From Proteobacteria bacterium UBA1673 (lineage in GTDB: Bacteria; Pseudomonadota; Gammaproteobacteria; Comchoanobacterales; Comchoanobacteraceae): a stretch of DNA of 29,536 nucleotides. The stretch is taken from positions 1 to 29,536 of the forward strand of contig DCKN01000067.1 in the NCBI GenBank assembly GCA_002320385.1. The letters are read 5' to 3'. The notes below the pieces were generated by a model. The model was not told where the DNA came from, ran no database searches, and saw only the letters and a list, made by a program, of their open reading frames with translations. Position numbers and translations under genes: made by a program. This document shows, piece by piece, positions 15,649 through 22,942 of this stretch. Positions within the stretch are counted from its first letter, which is position 1. Each line of letters begins with the position of its first letter.

Positions 15649-16146
15649 GTGCCAAAATTCAACATAATTCAGTATCCTGATCCTAGACTGGCTGTTCCAG
15701 GTAAGGCCGTCCCTGCTGTCAACGATGAAATACGGGCGGTAGTAGATGATATGTTTGAAACGTTGTACGCTCAGGACAACTGTGCTGCGTTGGCAGCAAC
15801 TCAGCTTGACATGCCAACGCCGTGGCGAATTACCGTTATTGACTTTTCAGAATCAAAGGATCAGCCTTTGTGTCTCATCAACCCAGAGGTTGTGTCTGGC
15901 TCCGGTGAGACAAATTCTCAAGAGGGTTGTATGTCAATCAAAGATGTTTATGTCAATGTGCCTCGATATGAAACTGTCGAAGTTCACGCACTTGGTTTAG
16001 ACGGTGAAAAGCGAGTTTTCAAGGAAGATGGTTTCATGGCTAAGTGCATGCAGCATGAAATAGACCATCTGAATGGGAAGTTAATGCTTGACCACCTTGG
16101 GAAAACCAAGCGAAGAATAATCAATAGAAAATTCCGCCGGAGCTAG
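15649..16146 (+). CDS. def: Peptide deformylase with altered motif I
   Basis: Peptide deformylase removes the formyl group from nascent protein N-termini using a bound metal ion. The 165 residues hold motif 2 EGCMS (metal-binding Cys) and motif 3 QHEIDHLNG (two metal-binding His and the catalytic Glu). Motif 1, usually G-x-G-L-A-A-x-Q, reads CAALAATQ (residues 45-52), so both glycines are replaced. GTG at 15649 is the preferred start because TGAGG at 15636-15640 gives an 8-nt spacing; GTG at 15640 overlaps that site. fmt starts 3 nt after the stop, so both form an operon that handles N-formylmethionine. Confidence 0.9.
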   Translation: MPKFNIIQYPDPRLAVPGKAVPAVNDEIRAVVDDMFETLYAQDNCAALAATQLDMPTPWRITVIDFSESKDQPLCLINPEVVSGSGETNSQEGCMSIKDVYVNVPRYETVEVHALGLDGEKRVFKEDGFMAKCMQHEIDHLNGKLMLDHLGKTKRRIINRKFRRS

Positions 16147-16149
16147 TTT

Positions 16150-17112
16150 GTGGTGAGGCCGTTGCGTGTTGCTTTTGCTGGCACCCCTGAGTTTGCCGTC
16201 CCGTCCCTGAAGGCGATACATGGCTCATGTCATGAGGTTGTCGGTGTATTTACGCAGCCGGACCGTCCTGCGGGAAGAGGGAAGCGTGTGCAGCCTTCTC
16301 CTGTTAAGTTGTTTGCTATTGCACAAGGACTTCCGGTATATCAGCCTGAAAAAGTCGGTGACGTTGAAGCTGCGCTGATCAAGCGGGGTGGCGTTGATGT
16401 TCTTGTTGTTGCTGCATACGGTCAAATTATTCCCCAATCTGTGCTTGATGCGCCACATTTCGCTTGTATTAACGTTCATGCTTCTCTCTTGCCTCGCTGG
16501 CGCGGTGCATCTCCTGTCGTTCAAGCGCTTCTCCAGGGGGACTCGGAGACGGGCGTGTGTATTATGAAGATGGCGGCTGGGCTTGATACAGGTCCTGTCT
16601 TATTGTCTTCAGTCTGTGCTATTGCTCAGGACGATACCCAGGACCTGCTCACACAGCGCTTGGCCTGTATGGGGGCGGAGTCACTTTGTCAAGTTCTGGA
16701 TGATTTGCCTCGTTTTCTTGGTGGTGCAATCGCGCAGTCTTCTGAGGGCGTGACTTATGCGCACAAGGTCAACAAGCGGGACGCTCAGATTGACTGGTCG
16801 CTTACCATGTATGAAATTGAGCGTCATGTGCGGGCGTATCATTCGATGCCTATGGCCTATGCTTTTTTTGATGGTATGCGGATACGTATTGTGTCTGCTG
16901 GTATATCGACCGTGCCTTTTCCTCAGGGCGTTGCCCCAGGCACTGTGCTTGATGTCTCTGCAAGTGGTATTTTTGTGGCCTGTGCACGGGGCTCTGTAAG
17001 GCTCACTGTGATACAGTTTCCTGGCGAGCGCGCCGTGGCAGTTGCAGATCATTTGGATCGTTTTTCAAAGTGCTTTATCTCTGGAGCAACCTTCGATTTA
17101 CGGGTGGGATAG
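16150..17112 (+). CDS. fmt: Methionyl-tRNA formyltransferase
   Basis: Fmt formylates initiator Met-tRNA with 10-formyl-tetrahydrofolate. The 320-residue frame opens with LRVAFAGTPEFAVPSL and shows QPDRPAGRGKRVQPSPVK, the catalytic NVHASLLPRWRGASP (the Asn and His of the active site) and GLDTGPVL, followed by the C-terminal OB-like tRNA-binding domain. Length agrees with the usual ~315. Two adjacent GTG codons (16150, 16153) are possible starts; CGGAG in the end of def supports 16150. Its last 15 nt overlap the convergent ATPase gene. Confidence 0.95.
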   Translation: MVRPLRVAFAGTPEFAVPSLKAIHGSCHEVVGVFTQPDRPAGRGKRVQPSPVKLFAIAQGLPVYQPEKVGDVEAALIKRGGVDVLVVAAYGQIIPQSVLDAPHFACINVHASLLPRWRGASPVVQALLQGDSETGVCIMKMAAGLDTGPVLLSSVCAIAQDDTQDLLTQRLACMGAESLCQVLDDLPRFLGGAIAQSSEGVTYAHKVNKRDAQIDWSLTMYEIERHVRAYHSMPMAYAFFDGMRIRIVSAGISTVPFPQGVAPGTVLDVSASGIFVACARGSVRLTVIQFPGERAVAVADHLDRFSKCFISGATFDLRVG

Positions 17113-18093
17113 CACAAAAAGTAAGCGACTGATTCTTTCAGGGGATGGTGGGGTGCGCTTCTCATGTGCTCTTGACTTCTGCGCGATGGGTTTGCCTACA
17201 CCGATCGAGGGGGCGTTGTAAAGTGTTGCTCTCAGGCCGAGTATGATTAATAAAAAAGCCCCGATGCTTGTGAGTAGAATGTGATGTTTTCTATTGAAAG
17301 ATTGAGAAAGATGCTCTTTCTTAACTTGCGGTTTGAGCACTGTTGGGAGAAGCCGCCCCGCAGACTCGTTGATTTTAAAAAGGTTGCCTCTGGTTTGGTC
17401 ATAAATACGGTCTGCAAATCCTTTTGGTGCTTGCTGGGGTTTTTGTGTCGTTTGAGATGACTGTAGCTTAATGTTTATAAACCGCTCGGTTTCTTGCCTA
17501 GTAAGATTTTGAAGTTGTATGGACTGACTGATGATTTGATCATCTTTGTAGATTTCCGCAATGGCTTTTGGCTGGTGAGTGCACAATACAAATTGAAGGT
17601 TGCTGCCGTTTGACTGAATGCTACACAGCTTGCGTATAAGCGATTGTGTTGTTGATGGAAGCTCCTGGGCTTTGTCAATAAGAATGCGGATTTGCTTATT
17701 GGCAGATGTAAGGGCTTTCATAAGCTGGACGCAGTCTTCCGTAGTGGGTAGTCGTGATGAGGTTGTGGTGGTTGTTTGACCCCGAAAAATGGCTTTTACT
17801 AAGTTTTGAGGGCTTAGTCCTGCCGTTGCTTGAATAATGATGCTCGTGTAGTGTGTCCGCATCTTGTTGAGTGCGCGCAAGCATGTTGATTTACCACAGC
17901 CGCGTTCCCCCGTAAGTGCGGTGATACAAACCTCTCCGGAGTCCAGAGAGCAGAGTTTGTTCAGTGTGTTGATTAATGCCTGAGACTTGAAAAATAGCTG
18001 AGACTGGTTGGCTGTATTTGAAAACGGCGCAATATCGTAACCAAGTGAGTACCAGTTGACTTGGTTCGTATCTTTTGCGCTTGCCACTGACAT
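17098..18093 (-). CDS. Membrane-anchored ExeA/GspA-like AAA ATPase with changed Walker B
   Basis: This 331-residue protein resembles the ExeA/GspA/DamX-type AAA family. The start (YSLGYDIAPFSNTANQSQLF) corresponds to the family's "GL...PF....D...F" opening. Walker A is GERGCGKST (62-70). Walker B reads ILIDKAQ (137-143), with Lys141 where most relatives have the catalytic Glu of DEAQ. A sensor-like FVLCTHQ follows (168-174). After a linker rich in Gln, one transmembrane helix (about 271-292) leads to a short basic periplasmic-side tail without a peptidoglycan-binding domain. In relatives with that domain the role is envelope assembly; here the role is open. The gene stands alone, convergent with fmt and divergent from parC. 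Confidence 0.7.
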   Translation of the reverse strand: MSVASAKDTNQVNWYSLGYDIAPFSNTANQSQLFFKSQALINTLNKLCSLDSGEVCITALTGERGCGKSTCLRALNKMRTHYTSIIIQATAGLSPQNLVKAIFRGQTTTTTSSRLPTTEDCVQLMKALTSANKQIRILIDKAQELPSTTQSLIRKLCSIQSNGSNLQFVLCTHQPKAIAEIYKDDQIISQSIQLQNLTRQETERFINIKLQSSQTTQKPQQAPKGFADRIYDQTRGNLFKINESAGRLLPTVLKPQVKKEHLSQSFNRKHHILLTSIGAFLLIILGLRATLYNAPSIGVGKPIAQKSRAHEKRTPPSPERISRLLFVLSHP

Positions 18094-18217
18094 CGCTTAC
18101 CGAAATAGTATTTATTTCATATTATCAGTCAAGTTTGTAAGATCTAGTGTCTCTTTTCTACTCTTTGGGGTCAAAATATCTTAATTGCCCGTAAGCATTT
18201 GTCCCGGCTCGGCGCTC

Positions 18218-18246
18218 TTGCCTTAGACGCCTATGTCTGATAGATT
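18218..18246 (+). promoter_or_regulatory. Predicted sigma-70 promoter for parC-tatD
   Basis: TTGCCT (18218-18223) and TAGATT (18241-18246) are separated by 17 bp. Predicted transcription starts near 18253, about 27 nt before the parC ATG. Confidence 0.45.
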
Positions 18247-18279
18247 ATGTTAAGCAATTAATTTCAATGAATATATGCC

Positions 18280-20544
18280 ATGTTTATAGATGACTCTATT
18301 GAGAAAAAGGGTATCGGTGCGTTTGCAGAGAAATCTTACCTTGATTATTCCATGTATGTGGTATTGGATCGAGCGCTGCCATCCGTCGCTGACGGTCTGA
18401 AGCCTGTACAGCGACGAATTATTTATTCTATGTACCTTCTGCGTTTAGATGCTGCCGCTAAACATAAAAAGTCATCCCGTACAGTTGGTTACGTTCTGGG
18501 TTCTTTTCATCCACATGGAGAGCTGGCTTGCTATGAGGCGATGGTGCTCATGGCGCAGGATTTTAGTTACCGTAATCCGCTCATTGATGGCCAGGGAAAC
18601 TGGGGGTCCGTGGATGACCCTAAATCTTTTGCTGCGAGTCGTTACACCGAAGCGAAGTTGACAAAGTATGCTTCCGTTCTTTTGGACGAAGTTCACTCAG
18701 GCACTGTTGATTGGAAGCTGAACTTTGATGGTACAACACAGGAGCCTTGTGCATTACCTGCTCAATTGCCGAATGTGTTACTTAACGGAGGGATGGGGAT
18801 TGCGGTTGGCATGACCACAGATATTCCACCGCATAATGCCCGTGAGGTGGGTCGTTGTTGTATTCATTTGCTTGAAAACCCTGATGCGACAGAGTCTTCT
18901 ATTTTTGACTTCATACGAGGCCCTGATTATCCTGGTGGTGCAGAGTGTGTCTCCAGTCGGGAAGATATTATTCAGGTGTACAAGACAGGGCAGGGTGCGT
19001 TTATGTTGCGTGCCACTTATGTGGTTGAAGAGGGTAAGACTGTTGTGATCAATGCGCTTCCTTTTCGCGTTTCTCCAAGTAAAATTCTTGAGCAAATTGC
19101 TGAACAAATGCATAAAAAGCAGCTGCCAATGGTCGTTGATTTGCGCGATGAGTCTGATTATGAGACGCCGATTAGAATTGTCATGGCCTTGAAGAGTAAC
19201 CGTGTGGATGTTGACGCTTTGATGGGGCACCTTTTTTCTGTAACTGACCTTGAGAAATCAGATAAGGTTGCACTTAATGTCATTGATCTTGACCGAAGTC
19301 CGTCGGTGCTACCCCTGTTTCAGATTCTTAAGCAGTGGCTGGCTTTCAGAAAGTCTGTGGTCACGAACCGAACAAAGGCTCGTCTTGAGAAGGTGCTGGC
19401 TCGCCTACATACGCTCGAAGGACTGTTGTTGATTTTTGATTTTATCGATGAGGTTATTGCGATCATCCGAAGGTCTGATGACCCTAAGGCGGCGCTGTTA
19501 AAGCGGTTTGAGCTTTCAGAGTCTCAGGTTGAGTCGATTCTTGAAATTAAGTTGCGTCAATTGGCTAAAATTGCTGAGCAGGCATTGCTTGACGAACAGA
19601 AGCGGTTGATGGATGAGCAGGCGTTGCTTGATGCAATTCTCAATGTGCCTGGGCGACTCGAGCAAACGATGGTTGCTGAGATTGGGCGATGTCTTGATAA
19701 ATTTGGAGATGATCGCCGCACGGTGTTGGTTGAGCGTAAGAGGGCGGTCCGCTTTGACATCACCGCCAGTGCAAAAAGTGTTGACGATGTTACGGTGGTT
19801 CTATCAAAGCACGGTTGGATTAGATCGGGGAAAGGGCATTCAATCCTGCCGGAGACTTTATCGTTTCGTACAGGGGATCAGTTGGCCCACTTTCGCCGGG
19901 GTCGATCAAATGAGATGTTGGTGCTGTTTTGCTCTACAGGCCGATGCTATACGATCAAAGTTGATGGATTGCCATCAATTCGTGCGCAAGGTGAACCAAT
20001 TACAAAGTATATTGATTTGGCAGAAGGTAAAATAGACGATGTTATTATGGGGCGTCAAGATGCATCAAAGTTGTTGATTCTCACTGGTGCTGGCTATGGT
20101 TTTGTAACATCTTTCGCCGACTGTGTCTCAAAAAATAAGAACGGAAAGGCTGTGGTGAGCTTATCAACAGGTGACTATTTATTGCCCCTCCATGTTGTGG
20201 ATAAAGCACACCACTATCTAGCAATTGTCACCATGACTGGCCGGCTATGTATTTTATCGCTTGATGAAGTGCCGTCGTTGAAAAAAGGTAAAGGTGTACG
20301 TCTGTGTCATATTCTTCCAGGTGACTTTGCTGATGAACAAGATGCTTGTCGTGCATCGATATTGATGGGGCAGGGAGATCATCTCGTTATTCAAAGTGGA
20401 CGACGCTCATTCACGCTCAAGCCCTCTCAGTGGCAGCCATATGTGTCCGCGCGTGCTAAGCGAGGCAAGTTCGTCCCGCAGGGATTCAGAAAGGTGTCAG
20501 AGCTTTCAGTTGTGTCTCAAGAGGCTTCTGATCATGTTGATTGA
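18280..20544 (+). CDS. parC: DNA topoisomerase IV subunit A
   Basis: ParC with ParE decatenates daughter chromosomes. The 754 residues (E. coli 752) start with the type IIA breakage-reunion domain: AFAEKSYLDYSMYVVLDRALPSV, DGLKPVQRRIIYSM, GYVLGSFHPHGELACYEAM, and the catalytic tyrosine in RYTEAKL (Tyr122). The order MVLMAQDFSYRNPLIDGQGNWGS matches ParC instead of GyrA. The C-terminal part from about residue 490 is the short ParC-type propeller. In the quinolone-resistance region, the usual D-S pair (Ser80 in E. coli) is E81-L82; Glu86 (E. coli Glu84) is kept. parE is not next to it. The 3' end overlaps tatD by 11 nt. Confidence 0.95.
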   Translation: MFIDDSIEKKGIGAFAEKSYLDYSMYVVLDRALPSVADGLKPVQRRIIYSMYLLRLDAAAKHKKSSRTVGYVLGSFHPHGELACYEAMVLMAQDFSYRNPLIDGQGNWGSVDDPKSFAASRYTEAKLTKYASVLLDEVHSGTVDWKLNFDGTTQEPCALPAQLPNVLLNGGMGIAVGMTTDIPPHNAREVGRCCIHLLENPDATESSIFDFIRGPDYPGGAECVSSREDIIQVYKTGQGAFMLRATYVVEEGKTVVINALPFRVSPSKILEQIAEQMHKKQLPMVVDLRDESDYETPIRIVMALKSNRVDVDALMGHLFSVTDLEKSDKVALNVIDLDRSPSVLPLFQILKQWLAFRKSVVTNRTKARLEKVLARLHTLEGLLLIFDFIDEVIAIIRRSDDPKAALLKRFELSESQVESILEIKLRQLAKIAEQALLDEQKRLMDEQALLDAILNVPGRLEQTMVAEIGRCLDKFGDDRRTVLVERKRAVRFDITASAKSVDDVTVVLSKHGWIRSGKGHSILPETLSFRTGDQLAHFRRGRSNEMLVLFCSTGRCYTIKVDGLPSIRAQGEPITKYIDLAEGKIDDVIMGRQDASKLLILTGAGYGFVTSFADCVSKNKNGKAVVSLSTGDYLLPLHVVDKAHHYLAIVTMTGRLCILSLDEVPSLKKGKGVRLCHILPGDFADEQDACRASILMGQGDHLVIQSGRRSFTLKPSQWQPYVSARAKRGKFVPQGFRKVSELSVVSQEASDHVD

Positions 20545-21325
20545 TACGCACTGCCATTTGAACTACTTACATGGTGGCGACCTTGATGCGATTGAACAAA
20601 CCTTACTTGAGGCTGCGTCTGTAGGGGTCAAGCAATGTATTAGTATCGGTGTTGATTTAGCCGCTTTGCCTGATGTTATTGCGATTGGGGAGCGGTTTCC
20701 TCAAGTTAAAGTGTCTGTCGGGGTGCACCCTTGCGATGTGCAAAGTGTTCCCTGCGATGATGCGTTGTCGCAACTGAGCGTGCTTGCTGCACACCAGGAC
20801 GTGGTTGCAATTGGAGAGTGTGGTCTTGACTATTACCGAGAAGATTCGCTGGATAAAGATTTACAAAAAAAATATTTCTCTGGACAAATTGAGCTTGCAA
20901 TGTCGTGTGCTAAGCCTTTGGTTGTTCATACTCGACAGGCACGAGCGGATACGATAGATGTTCTTCGATCAGTTGGTCGAAATGATGCACGAGGCGTGCT
21001 ACATTGTTTTACGGAAACGAAGGAGATGGCCGCTCAGGCCTTGGACTTAGGTTTTTATATCTCCTTTTCAGGGATTATTACTTTTAAAAATGCTGAATCT
21101 CTGCGTGATGTTGTGCGTTATGTACCAATGGAGAGACTTTTAGTAGAAACGGATAGCCCCTACCTTGCGCCTGTGCCATACCGTGGAAAAGAGAACTGCC
21201 CCGCCTATGTTGTTGAGGTTGCTAAGCAGGTAGCCTTGTTGAAAAACCTTTCTTATGATGCTGTATGCCTGCAGACAACGAGTAACGCCCAGCAGCTTTT
21301 TGGCTGGCCAGAGATCTGTGGATAA
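20534..21325 (+). CDS. TatD-family metal-dependent hydrolase (YcfH-like)
   Basis: The 263-residue protein is a TatD/YcfH-type TIM-barrel deoxyribonuclease-like hydrolase. It shows the metal ligands of the family: DTHCHLN at the start (HxH), GECGLDYY near residue 95 (Glu), VVHTRQA (His), LHCFTE (His) and VETDSPYLAP (Asp). The ending PYRGKENCPAYV is also typical. The ATG at 20534 directly precedes LIDTHCH and overlaps the parC stop by 11 nt, so translation is coupled. An upstream in-frame ATG within parC would add an unrelated leader and is not used. Which of the TatD paralogues of E. coli it matches best cannot be decided by eye, hence no symbol. Confidence 0.9.
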   Translation: MLIDTHCHLNYLHGGDLDAIEQTLLEAASVGVKQCISIGVDLAALPDVIAIGERFPQVKVSVGVHPCDVQSVPCDDALSQLSVLAAHQDVVAIGECGLDYYREDSLDKDLQKKYFSGQIELAMSCAKPLVVHTRQARADTIDVLRSVGRNDARGVLHCFTETKEMAAQALDLGFYISFSGIITFKNAESLRDVVRYVPMERLLVETDSPYLAPVPYRGKENCPAYVVEVAKQVALLKNLSYDAVCLQTTSNAQQLFGWPEICG

Positions 21326-21329
21326 GTTT

Positions 21330-21664
21330 GTGGATACCTTGAGCACTGGTGAATTTGCTCATAGTTGTTGCGTTGAGCTGTGCGCTTTTCGACATGCAGT
21401 CCTGAATGAACTTCATAGTCCATGGCCGATTTAGATCCATTAAGAGCTTTTGAGCATGTTTGATCAACTTCCAAAAACGTGGGTTGTCTCGGTTGGCGTG
21501 ACCCTTGGAGACGATCTCTTCTCAATTCCATACCCTTGCAATTGGGCTATTAAGTCATTTGCGAGCTTCTCATCGAGAGAGTCAAAATAACTTCGTTCTC
21601 GCTTACTCCTGTATAAAAACTCGCGTTGTATTTGCCCAAATAGTCTTTTGATTCCTTCTGATTT
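21330..21664 (-). pseudogene. Probable decayed coding sequence, unrecognised
   Basis: The 21326-21786 gap (461 nt) has no intact gene. On the minus strand two overlapping open stretches read like one broken protein. The first (21664 down to 21464) contains SLDEKLANDLIAQLQGYGIE; the second (21521 down past 21330) continues EEIVSKGHANRDNPRFWKLI and KHAQKLLMDLNRPWTMKFIQ. Joining them needs one frameshift near 21515-21525. The composition is protein-like, but neither half has a convincing start, and I recognise no family. It lies between tatD and the oxygenase-like gene, so it may be a remnant of the same acquired segment. Confidence 0.3.
21458..21469 (+). repeat. 12-bp direct repeat, left copy
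   Basis: GTTTGATCAACT recurs at 22577-22588. The pair brackets the oxygenase-like gene, and each copy contains the 8-bp palindrome TTGATCAA. It could mark an insertion boundary or be chance. Confidence 0.3.
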
Positions 21665-21786
21665 TCATACAGTTATTCGTTTTTTATGCTATGGGTTTTC
21701 CCAATTTCGTTTTTGTGTACATGTTTAGCAATTGTGGATAGATTCGTGTAAATATGTCCTAAACTTTTGTGATAGTCGTAAGGTTT

Positions 21787-22575
21787 TCACTTTTCTTGGA
21801 GAATGTTATTTTTTTCACTCATCAGACTACACTCATTTGGTTTTTCCTTTGTATAAAAAGTTGTATGTACTACATTAGATACGTCACCAGCAATAAATCT
21901 ATTTTCATCCGTTATTCGATACACTGCGTTGAATGGTAAACTCCTTCTTTCACCTTCACCAACAAACGGATACACTGTGTGTGTGAGGTATGATGGAAAC
22001 ATCAGTAACAATCCTGGTGTTGGTACTATGTTCAACATGCCCCTTTCAAATACATCATAATTTCTGCTACCCATCGCACTATGCACAAAATGTATATCAC
22101 CATCAAAATCTATTTTTCCTTTTTTAGCCTCTAAATTTCTACGACTTTTTACGTCTGGACACTTGAGATATATTACTGCACTTATGTCACAACCACTGTG
22201 ATTATGTATCGGGTTATATTCATTCTCATACTGCGATACAATCCATGCAGCATTTATCATAGATTCAAATGTATATGTTTCTTTAAACATCCCATGATTC
22301 TTCGCAGACTGAATCACATAACTTCTTACACAAGATTCGAGTAGTTGGTTGACGCCAGCATTTTTCATATCTGACTTATAAACTTTCATTTCTTTGTTAA
22401 TAACCCCAGCAAGACTTTGACCATGCGATTCAGATAATTTATTGGATAGTATCTCATCTGACATTTTCAGCATGGCACTCACTGCATCTTCTGGTAACAT
22501 ACAGCTCGCAAGGAATGGCCCAAAGGGTTTTTCAACCACGAAGTTTGTTGGGTGTGTTTGTATTTGCTTTGTCAT
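21787..22575 (-). CDS. Putative 2OG-Fe(II) oxygenase
   Basis: This 262-residue protein resembles the 2-oxoglutarate/Fe(II) dioxygenase-like family common in marine phages and bacteria (the TIGR02466 type). The double-stranded beta-helix core is seen as NPIHNHSGCDISAVIYLKCP (121-140, His124/His126), then GLLLMFPSYLTHTVYPF (His199) and GERRSLPFNAVYR with the Arg pair 210-211 that would bind 2-oxoglutarate. The carboxylate ligand is not certain by eye; Asp130 is a candidate. The substrate is unknown. AGGGAG upstream lies in the end of a small ORF, suggesting coupling. It is more AT-rich than its neighbours and sits in the gap downstream of glmS, which suggests acquisition by transfer. Confidence 0.7.
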   Translation of the reverse strand: MTKQIQTHPTNFVVEKPFGPFLASCMLPEDAVSAMLKMSDEILSNKLSESHGQSLAGVINKEMKVYKSDMKNAGVNQLLESCVRSYVIQSAKNHGMFKETYTFESMINAAWIVSQYENEYNPIHNHSGCDISAVIYLKCPDVKSRRNLEAKKGKIDFDGDIHFVHSAMGSRNYDVFERGMLNIVPTPGLLLMFPSYLTHTVYPFVGEGERRSLPFNAVYRITDENRFIAGDVSNVVHTTFYTKEKPNECSLMSEKNNILQEK

Positions 22576-22576
22576 C

Positions 22577-22588
22577 GTTTGATCAACT
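22577..22588 (+). repeat. 12-bp direct repeat, right copy
   Basis: This is the second copy of GTTTGATCAACT (the first is at 21458-21469). It lies directly upstream of the oxygenase-like start codon and overlaps the end of a small ORF. Confidence 0.3.
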
Positions 22589-22699
22589 CCCTAGCTTTGG
22601 ATGTTCTTCTACAATAAATTTACTGTATCGCACCGCATGATGTTTTTCAATCATCTTATGATTTGTGTCCTCCACCATTTGCTCTACCTTTGTATCCAT
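22583..22699 (-). CDS. Small ORF upstream of the oxygenase-like gene, 38 residues
   Basis: ATG at 22699 opens a 38-codon frame (MDTKVEQMVEDTNHKMIEKH at its start, ending EEHPKLGS) that stops 7 nt before the oxygenase ATG. The ribosome binding site of the oxygenase gene falls inside its end. It is charged and has no membrane segment or recognised domain. It could be a small partner, a leader peptide, or the tail of a larger broken gene: the same frame continues upstream to a TAA at 22733. Confidence 0.35.
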   Translation of the reverse strand: MDTKVEQMVEDTNHKMIEKHHAVRYSKFIVEEHPKLGS

Positions 22700-22732
22700 C
22701 AAATACTTGTGGTTTTTTCCTGCTTTCTTTAT

Positions 22733-22942
22733 TTACTTTTTATTTGAATATTGTGTGCTCATTCTAGAGCCCACTTCTCCGTTGCGAAATAATTTTATGA
22801 GGGCAAAGTCTCTTTGTTGATGGTCTGCGTATTCGACTTCTGGAATGAGACTATTTGATCTGATTATGATGTTGAAACAGAGATATTGAGAATACCTATT
22901 TTTATTTTGAATACGTTTCTGAACTACTCTACTGTCACGCAT
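22733..22942 (-). pseudogene. Unrecognised ORF after glmS, separated by one stop from the next small ORF
   Basis: ATG at 22942 (overlapping the glmS end by 19 nt in another frame) opens 69 codons. Its middle part (SLIPEVEYADHQQRDFALIK, then LFRNGEVGSRM) has protein-like composition. After its TAA the same frame runs on without interruption into the 38-residue ORF to 22583. One premature stop in an older gene of about 120 codons would explain both. No family is recognised. The 22576-22923 gap holds nothing else I can identify. Confidence 0.25.

Noticed and set aside
18778..19230. Minus-strand open frame of 150 codons inside parC
   Set aside because: It is antisense to strongly conserved ParC sequence, rich in His, Asn and Arg as expected from reversed codons, and has no ribosome binding site or domain.
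20396..20533. Longer N-terminus for the TatD-family protein
   Set aside because: The extra 46 residues lie within parC in another frame and are unlike the family, which begins right at LIDTHCH.
21317..21325. TGTGGATAA as a further DnaA box after tatD
   Set aside because: It is the coding end of tatD (Cys-Gly-stop). Single copies also occur inside mnmG (8794-8802) and rsmB (15267-15275); only the 14.1-14.3 kb gap has a cluster.
21326..22923. Intact Tn7-like transposon at the glmS end
   Set aside because: No TnsA-D-like gene and no Tn7-type terminal sequence (starting TGTGGGCG) was found; only the location fits.
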